Positions 38,091 through 55,054 of a DNA stretch of 64,000 bases are shown piece after piece; the first letter of the stretch is position 1, and every line of letters begins with the position of its first letter. The notes below the pieces were generated by a model, which was not told the DNA's origin, did no database searches, and saw only the letters and a program-made list of their open reading frames with translations. A program made the position numbers and the translations under genes. Source of the stretch: Acanthochromis polyacanthus (lineage: Eukaryota; Chordata; Actinopteri; Pomacentridae); assembly GCF_021347895.1 (NCBI RefSeq), contig NC_067125.1, forward strand, positions 25,213,621 to 25,277,620, written 5' to 3'.

Positions 38091-40842
38091 AAGAACCGCA
38101 GCGCAACACACAACATCTGCTGGATGTGAGAGCATGACTGCGGCTGGTAATGTAAATGTAAGGACGGATTAGGTTGTTTATGTAGATTATGGACTTGAAA
38201 CGATTACGAAACGGTACCGCTCAAAGCGATAATTGTCCGGAAATGCGAGAACATTTATGCGCGGTCTGATAACAATCTACCGACGAATATTTAATTATCT
38301 GTGCAGTAACGCTGCTCCTTTATCCACTGGATGGTTAATAAAAGTTGTTCTACGCCAAAACTCGCCCGCTTACTGACTGAATGAATGAGGAAATGAAACA
38401 GCGTGTGTGGCTGAAAGTGGGCGGAGACGGAGAGAAACTCCAGGTTTTCTCAGATAAACCTGCTGCCGACCAGGTTCAACTCATAGAGTCTGTTACTGCG
38501 GTAACTGACCGAGAGTTGAAGTTACCCCTCTTTGTGAAACAGGCTGGAGTTACCCCTCTGTCTCGGGGTTAAGTTACCTCGCTTCGTGAAACGGAAAACT
38601 CTGAGTTTCCCTCATTTCGGGGTTAAGAAACTCAGAGTTTTCAGTGAACCTGCTTCGTGAAACAGGCCCCTGATTTGCTGCACCAAAACAAAACAGAAAA
38701 ACAAGGGTAAACAGTGACAGTGCAATCAAGTGTCTTTCTTCTTTTGCATGCAGCACATGAGCTCCTTTACAAGCGGCACCCCATACTTTGCAGCCCATCA
38801 GGTCATACATGAACAAATGGAGACAGATCTTACATTATATGAGATGCAAAATTTGAAATTTTACTGGCACCATTTACCCCCAACATGTTTTCTGCAAAGG
38901 CTCAACTAACTCCAAGTTTGTTCCCTTTGGAAAGCCATATTCCTCATATACAATGACTACACCAGTGTTTCAGCATTTTACATGAACCCAAACCCATCCA
39001 CTGTGTGCTTTCTTTACAGTAAATATGACAGTTAAAAGTTTAAAAAATATCTGCTGCTTTGTTTACATTTAAACCAAGTAGTGCTGAGACTGCTGTCAGA
39101 ATGTGAGTACCTTGATTTCATTGCATTGAAAAAGCACTACCATTCATACAAACTGATTCAAACTCCCCACTGCACTTCCTCAGGACCCCTGCAATACCCC
39201 TACCAAGTTTGAGCATGATCTGATGTACCGTTGTCAAGATATGCAATGGTTTCGATGCAGAATGAACACCTCTAAAAAATAGTTCCCAATTAGACTTTGT
39301 TTACATTTAAACGAAGTATACAAGTGTCAGTGTGCAGACACTTCTGGTCAGTGTCTTACGGATTTCAGCAGGACAACAGGACTACACTGAAACTCGCAGG
39401 ACATCGAGATTAAACTCGACATCAAACTTTTAACAAAGTCCAAAGAAGCCAACATTTTTGAGGTAAGTGACTTCACTGTTCTGTTTGATGAAGCAAACAC
39501 CAGAGGAAACATTCAGAAGGCAGTTTTAAAATCTGTTTTTCTACAACTCTGTCCAATTTGTAATGAAATCCGTGAGTCAGAACAGGATGTAACACTCAGT
39601 TTTGTACTTGTCTTGTCATTTTGAACATCTTATTATTAAAAAGTAAGATCTTAGCAGTGTGGAAGGGAAGTGATGTGTTCAGGTTTGGTCATAACTGGAT
39701 AACTAAAAACAACCAGTACTCCTGCATTTTTGTGACCAAGCATTTAATGTTAAAAAAAATATTCTGTATGCTTTGTTTTGTATTATCCTGGCATGCAAGT
39801 ACAAAAGTGTCAGAAAATATCATTGGTTGATTTCTGCATTATTGTTTTTTGGGGTAATGTGTGCTCAAAGATGAGACTTTCAGTGACAGTTTCAATTAGT
39901 TTCTAAATTTCAATTCACCTGTTATCAGAGATTATTTCATCGACTCGTCCTGTAGTTGAAACTAGAACTAACCATAAAAAAATCATGCTTTATCTGTATT
40001 AGTTCTTGAGATACTGTCATTTAAACATTACCTCAAATGCCTGTAATATGTTAAAAATGTGCTGGACGTGGATAAACAGGCTTTTAAAAAAAATGATCTC
40101 AAACATCTTGATTTGTGAATAAAAATACTGAACACATTTCTAAAAGTTAGCATTTTTAATATATTTGAAATATATTTTATGTGAGAAAAAATCTGTCAAA
40201 TGAGACATGGTTGAGCAGAAAATGTTCTGACAAATGAGAGATTTCGACAATTTCTAACAACATTACTCAGAATATGTCGCTATAAGTTATTAAGTGCAGA
40301 TAGATGAGAAAAACAGTGCCAGTTTTAGTCATTTAACATGCCATTTTCAAAATGAAACAATGCTGAGAATTTTGAAATTGTTTATAAAGGCATTCTAGAA
40401 TTCATGCCAAACACAAAAACTCTGAGTGGAGACAGCATTTCAATTTATTTTATTGAGTTATTTATTCGTTTGTTGAATAATTTAGTGAAACCAGCTTCAC
40501 ACCAAACTCAGAGACATCCACATTTAAGCAAAATCGAGATAACCAAACTTTTGTGAAGTAACTCCACTCTTCTGTTTAATGAAGTAAACACTTTGGAGTT
40601 TCTGAGGAAACATCCATGTAATTTTGCTGCAGTACTGTCCAATATGCCTTATAACACAATTCAGAGCAGGGTGTAACACTCAGTGCTGTTGTTTTATGAT
40701 AACTGGTTCAATATTTAGCAAATATGATTGAAAACTGAGATCACAACAGTGTGGTAGATTACCAATGGTTTAACAAGACATCCATAATATATGGTTCTCT
40801 TTTGTGTCTGTTTCACTTTCAGTCTTCTGGGACAAGATAAAG

Positions 40843-43257
<2,415 letters not shown>

Positions 43258-46200
43258 GCAGCACTGTCAAGTGTCTTTCACTGTCACCCTCACCCCAACC
43301 GGTCGAGGCAGATGGCCGCCCTGTCTGAGCCTGGTTCTGCTGGAGGGTTCTTCCTGAAAAAGGGAGTTTTACCTCCCCACTGTCGCCAAGTGCTTGCTCA
43401 GACAGGGAATCCAAAGGAAACTTTGGATTTGTTGGATTTCTTCCGATAGTTTTGTCTTTACTTTCCTCATTGAAGTGTCTTGAGATGACACATTTGAACT
43501 GGAAAATAAAATGTATTGAAAATGAATTGAAAGGTTTACCCAAAAAGTGTCTGGATTTTGGTCACATGGTTGTTGCTCACAACTGCCCTGAGTCAGTCAT
43601 GGCTTCTCAGTTGCCGTGCAGAGCAGAGAATCTTTGGCTTTCTTTTTTACAATTTCCATCGTTATTTTTGGTGAATTTTTAAATTTGACATTTTAAATAA
43701 AGTGACTACAATGAAATCTGACAATTTTAAGCTTATTTTCAAGATGTTTTCTCTATGTAACCACACAAAACTGATGGTATTTATTACAAACAGTCGGAAG
43801 GTTGAACCACCAGAAACTGCATTTTTACACTTTCTGGCTCTAAAAAGAGTGTGCATTTTGAAGACTTTTTAAAAACAAAACATGCCTTGTAAACAAAGTG
43901 GTGTTACAAGGGTTTAAAGTGGCAAGCACATCTCATTGCAATGAGTGATGAAGTTATTTTTCCTGCACTCCGCAACTTACAAGTCTGCCATAACTATCGA
44001 TCTTAATCATTTGTAATCCTTTACATTTTCATTGTGTAGTTAATTTTGCAGAGCTCGTTGTTTGCTCAGATGGTCAGGCATTTCCTCATGGAGCTAAAAT
44101 AGAGACAGTATTGGTTGTCATTGAAAAAAAAATTACCATTGAAAAAAATTGTCATTGAAAACACCATTTCCTCCACTATCGTCTTGAAGGTCGGACTTCC
44201 CCAAACCAAAGAAAAATAAATTACCAATCTAAAACAACCACATTTTCAAAGCAAAAAACATTACTATTATTGATTTTTTGTTGTTATCCACTCATTCATT
44301 TTGCTGTCAAACTACAGTTCCAGTAGTTTCTCCTCTGTTTTCTTTTTTTCCACCATGTTTGTTTGTTTGCCTGTGTCACTAGAAAGCAGGTGAGGTGAAG
44401 ATAACCGTGTTAAGAGCTTCACAACAATCTTAATCCTTCTAAATCCAAACATGGACAGATGTTGACCTCAAACCTCTGAAAGTCAGGCCAAAATATCTGT
44501 CGTACTTATTCAACCAACCCAACCTGAATCTGGCCGAGACGGCGGTGAAGTTAGTTTTAGCCAGAACACCAGCAGCTGTAATGCTGCTGACGTTACAGCT
44601 GCATCCACCAACAAGCTCAGCAGGACAGAATAGGATCCATCTTGGCTCCAGATTACTGGTATTGGTAAGATTAGGTGCAAAAGTAAATTAAAATGCACAT
44701 TAACTCAACGTCATATTCTTGTTGCACATCAGCTCTCGATATAACTGATCCAATATAATAAAAACAGTGCATGTTAACTTAAAATCTTTATTACCACCTG
44801 ACCATATTCTGTAATATGAAAATTAACAAAAGCTTTACTTATAGTAATAGGAGATGAGTACCAGCCTTTGTAAATGTCATATATTGATGCATAATACGCA
44901 GCATATTTTAATATATGATTTTCAAATATATTTCAACAGCAAAATTTGAGAAAACGTTTTAAAAAATGACGTTTTATACTTACCAGAGGCATTTTTTTTT
45001 TTTGTTTTTGCTCTTTTGAAAGCGTTGTTGCACAGAATGACAGTTGGAAAGATGTTTTTATAAATGAGTTCTGATATAGTGAGCATTTGAACTGAAATGA
45101 CTTTTGCTGTAAGTAAAATTTAATTCTAGAGCACGTTTCACAGCTACAAAATCACGAGGTGCTTTACAGTGATAATAAAAACCCAAATCATGTTAATAAT
45201 AATAAAATGTTTATTACCACCAGACCATGTTCTGTCAAATCATAATTAGAAAAACACTTTCATTTCCAACATGGAAGTAGCAGTTATCATTAGCAAACTT
45301 TATAATGTATTTTACTAATATGCAACATTTTTAACATAATATTGTGTTATTTTAACATTATTATTCACATATTCTAACACAATATGAATTATTAATCAAA
45401 TCTGTGATGCATTTTTTTCCATGTTGGAAGTGTCACAATAGAAAATGTTACTGGAAACAGCAAAAGTTGAGAAAACATTTTTAAAAGTTGCCATTTTCAC
45501 ACATTCTCAAGGCGGTTTTTGATCTTTCTGAAGAAGAGCTGATGCGTAGCATCAGAGACGGATACAGCTTTTTTTGAATAAGTTCTGATACAGCGAACAT
45601 TTCAACTAAAGTTTCCACTTCTTTTGTTGTCTTCATCTCTGGACAGCGTCAAACATCTCCAATACCACAGGCCTGTTTCACGAAGCAAGTTCAAGAAACG
45701 CTGAGTTTCTTCCGCAACTCTGAGTTGATCTACTCAGAGATAGAAAACTCTGAGTTTTCGCTTTCACAACGGCTGGTTTGAGTTGGTTTAATCAACTCGG
45801 AGTAATTTGACCCAGAGTCAAGCGCGTGCACCGCAACTCTGAAAAGACAGCATCAATGGAACCCCGATTCAACGAGTCACCATGGAAACGGGGAAGCGAA
45901 AGGCTGCGTTTTTCAACTGGAAGTTTTTAACGCGCTCATATGGCGAGTTTGAACACGTTTTTAGAAAGAACTGCAACACTGCTGCAGCTGCAAAAGAGAG
46001 GGAGACGGCGTGGAGAGCATTGCTGCCCGGATCAGTGCGTAAGTTTAAATGTAGTCCTTTGTAATCGTAATAATATTACAGGGAATAACTGTCTGAACGG
46101 TAGAATATGAAGTTATTTCATTTAGGTGAAATCTCGCGGGGGAGAAGCAAACGGGCCAGCAGCTTAAGATGAAATATAAAAACACTGTTCAAACAGGTAA

Positions 46201-46445
46201 GACCTCGGCATTATCTCATGGAGGTACTTCATGTTGATCAAGTTTTACATTGTAAAGAAGCCGAAATATTAAGTGGCTGTTTGACTGTGCAGTTGTTTTA
46301 TCCACATAGCCTAAATGTCTGCATCCATATCATGTCCTGTTAAATAATTAAGCCTATTTAAACTAACATAGACTTCTGCTCAGCCAACAGAAAGAAAGCA
46401 GATGCCTGTAAAACGGTGGTATAAAAGGTCATGGATGCACATATA

Positions 46446-48112
<1,667 letters not shown>

Positions 48113-48810
48113 GTACATATGATTATTTAGTTCTCTTTTGTGTCTTTTTTTTGTCTTTTGGCCCCTTCACACCACAACAGACCTTGTAACTGTAAGTAGG
48201 CAATACGCCAAAGATTTATCCAAATGGTAGTTTAAGTGTACCGAAACATGTCACTGATCTAGGATGAAGAGGATGAAACTGTGTCTGCTGCCTTTACAGA
48301 GGGGGATCCAGAAAGGCATACAGAGGTATGTTACTGATAGTTCTCTTCCCATTCACATTTTGGGTGGAATATAGAGTGTGACATTTAGCCTACACTGAAG
48401 TATTGCACATTCTCATCCTTTTAACAGAGCATGGCTGGACAGCAGCAGGATGATTCCTCAGCTTCCACTGCACAGAATGACACAGTGAGATGGATGTTCA
48501 GGAAACACCAGAGCTTCATCCCATGGAATTCATGTGCAACTGTATAATTTAATGTCCTCTATGTATTCCCAGTTATCAGTAAAAGGGATTTACAAACTGC
48601 ATTTGCTGAGAAGAATCCAAAAACAGATTAGGAGGGCAGATCTGGAAATTGAAATACTGGAGCACAAATTAGAGGTGGGTGATGGTCACAGGTGAATTAT
48701 GTTTATTATTGGAACATGAACTGAACTATCTGTTTTATTTGTAGGAAATAAAGAAGACCAAATGAAATGTGTATCATGTCTTTATTTGCTGTGGTGGTGA
48801 TGATGGTGAC

Positions 48811-49340
48811 TTAAAACTCTAAAGTGATTATTGCATACGGTGTCTCTGACTGCTCTGCTGTCCTGGATAGCTGCAGGTGGATGGGCTCATCATCTGGGTC
48901 TTCAGTTTGTAGGGCAGGGTGTTGCTCTCCTCTAATAGTGGTAATATTATGAAGAACAACACATGCCACAGTAATATCACAGGCCCTCTCAGGGGTCACC
49001 CTGAGGTGATGTAGGCGCTGGAAACGGCCTTTCAGCAGGCCTATGGTCATCTCCACCCGGGCCCTGGTCCTGCAGTGAGTCCAGTTGAAGTTTTGTTGGG
49101 GGCCTGGTTCAGGGTCAGGGTATGAGGTCATCAGCCTGGGTTGGCATGGTAACCCCTGTCACCCAGCAGAAGGCCATCAAACTCTCCTGTAATGTATAGT
49201 GGATACATCAGAGTATATTAAAGGAGGGAGACAAGAGAATTCTATTGTGAAAATCTTTAGGCTGCTGACCATGCTGCAGTCTGTTGCTCAGGTTAGACTC
49301 TCCATAAATCCTGGAGTCATGAACAGACCCAGACCACTTG
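48811..49340 (-). pseudogene. Harbinger transposase fragment, copy C
   Basis: The C-terminal part (PDPEPGPQQNFN, RARVEMTIGLLKGRF, LHHLRVTPERACDI) reads openly. Upstream it is cut at 49340 in the SGSVHDSRIY region, so the first catalytic Asp is missing. Confidence 0.8.
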
Positions 49341-50130
49341 CGTGTCAAAGGATCTGTTAGTACTGTGTGTTCCAGAGAGTTATACAAATGTGATTTTTCA
49401 TTATTGTGAAGAGGCTTTTTGCTTAATTTTACTAAATCTGCTTTTTTACTATTGCAAAGGCCTATTGTGAGCATTATTTGCTAGTTTTGGAATATTTTTA
49501 TTATTTACAGGTGTAATAATCCAATTTTCTAGAATGACTGTTCCAGATAATTATGCAAGTCAAATAAAAAATAAACAAAGTTCAGTTTTAAAAGTAAACA
49601 ACACATTTATTTTATGCCAACAAGTATATAACATGATAATCTTCATTTTTAAAACAATATTCAACAATTGTATAATAAAAAAATAAACAATTTCAAACAA
49701 TATTTAATTGAAAATGTGTTCATCACATGTTGATATAACCGCCTTTCTTCTGCAATACTTTAACCAGTCTAGAATCAACTGAGCATGTGAGCTTTTTGAT
49801 GGTTTTAGAGTCAGTGTTCTTGCTTGTGGTCAATATTGCTCTCCAAAGGCTGTCCTTAGAAGAAAACTGGTGGCCATTGGCGTACAACTCCTGTTTGAGA
49901 ATTGCCCAAAGATTCTCTATTGGGTTTAGATCTGGTGAAGCAGGGGCCATGTCATCAGGCGTTTTGTCCTTGAAATTCTTCTTGGCCAGCCACTCTTTTG
50001 TGTACTTGGAGGCATGACTTGGCGCATTGTCCTGCATGAAGATGATGCTCTTCTTGTAAACTGGCAGGCTTTGATTTGTACCATGGCATAAAATTTTGTT
50101 CCAAGAACTTGGTGTAATTTTCCAAGTTCA
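49341..50130 (-). mobile_element. Decayed Tc1/mariner-like element, minus strand
   Basis: It contains a transposase C-terminal half on the minus strand and AT-rich 3' flank with TGTTCCAGA.AATTATGCAA-type words on both sides of about 49370-49560. It is fused to truncated copy C at 49340 and to another Tc1-like piece near 50140. Ends are not definable. Confidence 0.7.
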
Positions 50131-50135
50131 TTTTT
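49723..50135 (-). pseudogene. Tc1/mariner transposase C-terminal half
   Basis: The minus strand reads MQDNAPSHASKYTKEWL with the second catalytic Asp, then [19 protein letters not shown] with the catalytic Glu, ending KGGYINM. An upstream piece (NLENYTKFLEQNFMPWYK) is in another frame, so at least one indel is present near 50060. The N-terminal half is absent. Confidence 0.85.
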
Positions 50136-50144
50136 ACTCCTTCT

Positions 50145-50976
50145 TCTAGAGAAGAGTGGGAGACTCACAAAATGTATGGAGGAAGGTGCTCTGGTCAGAT
50201 GAGACTAAAATTGAACTTTCTGGTCATCAAGGAAAACGCTATGTCTGGCGCACACCCAACACGTCTCATCACGCCAAGAACACCATCCCCACAGTGAAAC
50301 CATGGTGGTGGCAGCATCATGCTGAGGGGATGTTTTTCAGCAGCAGGGACTGGGAAACTGGTCCGAGTCGAGGGAAAGATGGATAGTGCTAAATACAGAG
50401 ATATTCTTGAGCAAAATGTGTACCAGTCGATAAGAGATTTGAAACTAGGACAGAGATTCACCTTCCAGCAGGACAATGACCCCAAGCATACTGCGAAAGC
50501 AACACTTGAGTGGTTTAAGGAGAAACGTATAAATGTGTTGGAATGGCCTAGTCAAATCCAGACCTCAATCCGATTGAGAATCTGTGGTCAGACTTAAAGA
50601 TTGCTGTTCACAAGCGCAAACCATCAAACCTGAAGGAGCTGGAGCAGTTTTCCCATGAGGAATGGGCAAAAAATTCCAGTGGCAAGCTCATCGAGACTTA
50701 TCAAAGATGACTTGCAGCTGCAATTGCCACAAAAGGTGGCTCTACAAAGTATTGATTTTAGAGGGGGGTGAATAATTATGCACATCGATGTTTTCTGTTA
50801 TTAGTCCTATTTTTGTTTGCTCCACAATAAAAAAATAATCACATCTTCTAATTTGTAGGCATGTTCTCTAAATTAAATGATGCAAACCTTCAAACATCCA
50901 TTTTAATTCCAGGTTGTGAGGAGACAAAAAACATGAAAAATGCCAAGGGGGGTGAATACTTTTGCAAAGCACTGTA
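50145..50976 (+). pseudogene. Second Tc1-like transposase fragment with right TIR
   Basis: The plus strand carries [17 protein letters not shown] (first Asp), a [20 protein letters not shown] segment, [12 protein letters not shown] (second Asp) and, in a shifted frame, PIENLW-like sequence near 50570 (catalytic Glu). It ends in AGGGGGGTGAATAATTATGC and a terminal GGGGGGTGAATACTTTTGC before CACTGTA at about 50976. The 5' half is missing and several frame shifts are present. It belongs to a Tc1 family different from the copies at 25463 and 46446. Confidence 0.85.
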
Positions 50977-51306
50977 TAAGAGTCCTTTCTCAGTTGTTGT
51001 CTAAAAAAATCACCGTCCTTCAACCTGCTTCCATCTCCACCTCTTTATTCTTCCAACATCTAAATATGGCTGTAAACCAGAGTCTGTCGTTGTTTTAATG
51101 CTGATGTGTGACATTACAGCTTCTCTGTGCTCATTTAGACTAACGGTAAGTATCCAGAAGCCCTAAAGATACTCCACAGCTTCACTAGTCTACTTTATCA
51201 AGCTTAAAGAGCTTTAATTTCAGGCCTGTATGCTGGAATCAGATGGACCACGATGTGTTTCACTGTAGTGGTTTGTAATCTCTGTAATCTACCACCTATT
51301 CATCTT
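50977..51306. other. Short unassigned stretch
   Basis: No open frame of interest, repeat boundary or RNA gene is visible here. It marks the return to single-copy sequence after the array and transposon remains. Confidence 0.5.
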
Positions 51307-51315
51307 GTAATCTTT

Positions 51316-51899
51316 TAGTCTAGCCATGCTAGATCCCATGTTTCTGACGGCACAAGGGTCTAGGGAAGCTCGACAGGGAGGGAGGCGGGCTAAAAGGTTG
51401 TCTATCAAATCCCTCTGCAGCAATTGGGTAGGTATACAACCAATCAACGCAATGAATAGGCTGACTTAGTTCCGAGAGCACCGGCGGATTGTTGTGGCTA
51501 AGTCCCATTAGCTTCCCAACCAGCGGAGCGAGGAGCCAACTGGTATATTAAGGATTTGCCATATCCCGTCGGCATAAGTCCCAATACGTCTTTCTTCTCA
51601 ATGAAACACTTAAGTGTCGTCCTTTGTTTATCTTTCAAGTTGAATTTTAGCTTCAAATCTTTAAGGGCTGTGGCCAAAGCCGAGTCGAAAGATAACTGTT
51701 TATTGTGCGCGGTTGTTTCTGTCAGAATCGTCATGCCTCTGTCGTCACTTCGTTACGCCCGCCTTCTGACTCTACACTTCATGGTGATTGGTCCGGCCAG
51801 TTTTAGGAGAATCCAGCCTCGAGCCTTATGAAGAGTAACTAGACCCTCCCTGGCAGAGAATTAAATTCGTTGCGTGGGTTGTCTAGCGCGGCTAGGCTA
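51316..51899. mobile_element. 584 bp TIR element with 9 bp target duplication
   Basis: The left end TAGTCTAGCCATGCTAG and the complement of the right end, TAGCCTAGCCGCGCTAG, form a 17 bp inverted repeat with three mismatches. GTAATCTTT occurs directly outside both ends (51307-51315 and 51900-51908). A 9 bp duplication fits Mutator-like elements; the family is otherwise undetermined. It carries a helicase-like fragment on the minus strand. Confidence 0.8.
51498..51734 (-). pseudogene. RecQ-like helicase N-terminal fragment inside the TIR element
   Basis: The 78-codon minus-strand frame has a LKFNLKDKQRTTLKCF segment (Q-motif-like) followed by LMPTGYGKSLIYQLAP, which is a Walker A (motif I) of the RecQ/DEAD type. 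No motifs II-VI follow; the frame ends after about 15 unrelated residues. It is either a relic of a helicase encoded by the parent transposon or a captured first exon. Confidence 0.6.
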
Positions 51900-51908
51900 G
51901 TAATCTTT

Positions 51909-53080
51909 ATCTTTAGGGTGGCAATTTGTCTTACGGTCTGCTGTAAACAGCAGCACAACAGCACACATTTACCACACCCACTCCTAACCACACAACAGAC
52001 AAAAGAAACAATTCTGTTCTGAAGGACGACGGCAGCAGGGATGAGTCGTTAATTTAGTCTGCTGCTCATATACAGACTGTATCTGTAACCACTGGGTCTT
52101 TTAATGGGTCTGCATCTGCATAATAACGGACATTCCCAGCACAATTTCACAGCAGTGACCCAAACTAGCAGATAAACGGAAAATAGTTAAAAGAGATTGA
52201 ATAAAGAGGAGTAAAACTGTAAAAAAAAAAATCAGCTGGAATAATGGAAAATCTGCAGTAATTGTCTTTTATTAGAGTGCACATAGTACTTCACCTAAAA
52301 TTAAACTTAACTGATGTAGAATGGGAAGAAAAACACTGCTTTAACATATGAGGTTCTTTAGTTTGTTCCAGAATAAGCAACTATTTAAAAAAAAAATCTA
52401 CACAATTTTTTCATTTCCACTGCAGCAGGTGAGGTGTTTGGTCGGATGTTTTATAGGCAGTGTGGTTCAACTTGTCCTCCTGTGAGTGTGTCCTGTGTTT
52501 AAAGGACAACCAGTCAGTCAGAATGAGCAGCATGTGTAGCTGTTGTGCAACTCCCTCAGACAGGAGACCGTCAAGCCGACACGGAAACTAAACATAATAG
52601 CAGAAACCTGTGGCTGCTGCCTTCAAAATAAAAAAGGCAGACATGTGGAGATCAAGGCAGGACTGAGGGTAAAATGTCCCGTAGATGGAGACATTTCACA
52701 AAACACAGCAGGTCCAGTCACTATCAATTAATAAAAGTCATATTTTCTTCTAAAGATGGTGTTTTTTTTTTATTAAAAGCATCAAGAAATTGTCAATAAA
52801 TGAGTTTAAATCTCAACCGAGCATTCCATTATTATATTAATTATATTATATATATTATATTATATTATATTATATTATATATTATATTATATTATAAATT
52901 GGAGCAAAGAGATATACTCCTTTTTATTTTGAAAGAAATTACAGGAAGATAATCTACTTTGTGTTCATTTGACTCTTCCTAGGCAGCAGAGGAGGAGTTT
53001 CGCGTGTTTTTTTCAAACTGAACTCGCTGTACTTCATGTGGTTTCAAGTCAGATGATAGAATTAAAACTGAAACCGTGAA
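51909..53080. other. Non-coding single-copy stretch
   Basis: No convincing gene. It contains A-runs near 52220 and 52390 and the AT microsatellite listed separately. I see no TIRs or splice-bounded coding segments. Confidence 0.5.
52838..52898. repeat. AT-rich microsatellite (TATAT/TATAT-A variants)
   Basis: Runs of TATAT and TATTA units over about 60 bp, for example TATATTATATTATATTATAT near 52852. Confidence 0.9.
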
Positions 53081-53087
53081 CTCTGGC

Positions 53088-53163
53088 ATGTTGCTGATTT
53101 ACGACGGAGGCAAGTCGAGTTCACTGAATGTTTTCTCTCCTGTCTTTCTGCTGCTGCTTTCAG
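53088..53163 (+). other. Possible signal-peptide-like first exon
   Basis: The ATG at 53088 opens 25 codons ending in a hydrophobic run (VFSPVFLLLLS) immediately before a CAG|GTAAAT donor at 53163/53164. The shape resembles a first exon encoding a secretion signal with phase-1 junction. No continuation exon is recognisable downstream on this strand, so it could be coincidence or part of an untranslated leader. Confidence 0.2.
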
Positions 53164-53799
53164 GTAAATATCAATTTCCCCTTTCTGAAATAAGGACAAC
53201 CGCGTTTTAATACAGTTTTGCTGTATTAAAATATCACATTTGCTTGTGGACTTGTACGTGTGGCATCCATTTATTTCTCTATTTTTGTGTGCGTGGCTGC
53301 TTTTTTTCTTTCGTTTTCATTGAGAAACTGATTGTAAAAAGCGCACATTTTCCCCACATTGCTTTGATTTATTTGATCGGTTTAAAAAGCACAGCCTGTT
53401 TTTTTTTAGAAATATTTTACTGATTGAAAATCTCATTCAATGACAATTATGCTACTGTTTTATCACGTATTTGTATTTTAAGAAAAACAATGCAGGACGG
53501 GTTCCCTTTTCTGCCAGTGATGTAATCATTTAGGAATTGGTGTTATGCAAATTACATAATAACGAAACCTGACAGTCCGGTTGGGCGGTAATAACAAAGG
53601 CAGGAGTTAATTTCTGCCTCTACAAATTATTAAAATCGTTATAGTAATATTATTTTGGCTTTACAAGTAGTTTAGCGTGTGTTTAATTAGTTTTTTTCTA
53701 ATAGGAAAATGCAGTAAAGGAATGTAACGTACTTAAACTCCATTACCCATGATGCCTTGCGAAGTCCAGCCCCCAACTGTGAGCTGATTGGCGTAAAAC

Positions 53800-54026
53800 T
53801 CAAATCACAGGCGGGAGAGGAGCGAGTAAGACGCTTGGCTAAACTCTCCTAAATTTAAACTAAAAATAAGTGTTTTCAAAGTCGCTATTTAATCGGTAAT
53901 GTGTTCCTGAATGACTTGAGTAAAAGTTTCGACGGTAAACCGGTTTGTTGAGCTGGAAGAAGAGGCGGAAAACGACGTTAATCGACGACGGTATCACCGA
54001 GGAGAGACGGGAAGTGATTCAACAGG
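53800..54026 (+). promoter_or_regulatory. Probable promoter and first untranslated exon of the SERTA-domain gene
   Basis: CpG-bearing sequence (GGCGGGAGAGGAGCGAG, GAAAACGACGTTAATCGACGACGG) stands out from AT-rich flanks. A donor-like ACAG|GTCGGT at about 54025 could end a non-coding exon spliced to the TTTGCAG acceptor at 55047, eight bases before the ATG. SERTAD genes commonly have a non-coding first exon. The intron 54026-55047 shows nothing else. Confidence 0.4.
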
Positions 54027-55054
54027 TCGGTTTTCTAAACGTCTAACTTTCTGTAAATGCTTAAAGTTTACCGTGTTTCTTGGTAAACTTACTACGATGC
54101 AGTTTCTCCCCTCTTTTATCAAGTAAATTCGCGTCGTTGTACGTTGATTTACTTTGAATTTTACTTGTTTTTCTCGGTCGAGAAAGTTTTTCCCTCCTAC
54201 TCGGTGAAACCAACGCTGCAACCCCCATTCTGCATTTGAAATGAGCTGCTGGTGACTCAACCAGAAAACCTCCATTAAAACACGATAAATCCACGTAGAA
54301 AACACACGGTTATCTAAGTTTAAGAGTTTTGTCTGAAGTCTTTGTCAGTTCTTTGCCAAATCTTTACGAATTGTAAAAGGGAAAGAGCACAAAGTCCATT
54401 TAAACGCACATTTAAACATCAACTTTCAGTCCTGATTCACTCTCTGATCAGTTTTCCTAATTTGTGTCTTATTTAGACAAATCATCACTTATTCATGTGT
54501 TATAACTAGGAGTTTACCTTTCAATTTTTTACTGTATTTGCAGATTATAAACTTTACAATTGTAACTACAACAGAAAAACACAAGCATGTCCTCAGTCGT
54601 GGTAAATTTGCATTTAAAAAAGTCAAATCTCACTTCAGCATTTTTATCTTATTTCTACTATATTCTAAATCTCAGCAATCCCATGTATTTCTACTAGAAT
54701 GCATAAAACTTTATTAATCTGGAAATACATTTTGTATTGCTAAAAGTATAAAAATGTAAAAAGTAAGACTAGAATAGGTAAAGAAAGAGATATCGGCATA
54801 AATTACAAGGTAATAAAGTAGTATTATACATGATAATGAAATATTGCTATTTCAATAAAGTTTTGTGTTGGGATCAAAAATTTTGACACAAGGAATTTAA
54901 TTTTTAATGTAATTGTAAATGGTCACTTAGAAATGTCCTTATTTGTGAAAGAAAAGATTGATTATTATTTACTGTTACTGGTATCTGCCCTGAAATAAAA
55001 ACAAGAACATAGTAGTCAAAGTTGATATTTTATCTGTTCCTTTGCAGTTTGAAG

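Larger units (their letters stand above)
35595..38668. mobile_element. Harbinger transposon, copy B
   Basis: Same terminal inverted repeats and gene layout as the element at 1978-5057, at the equivalent unit position. It lies in identical flanking sequence, so it was duplicated with the unit and did not transpose independently. Confidence 0.85.
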
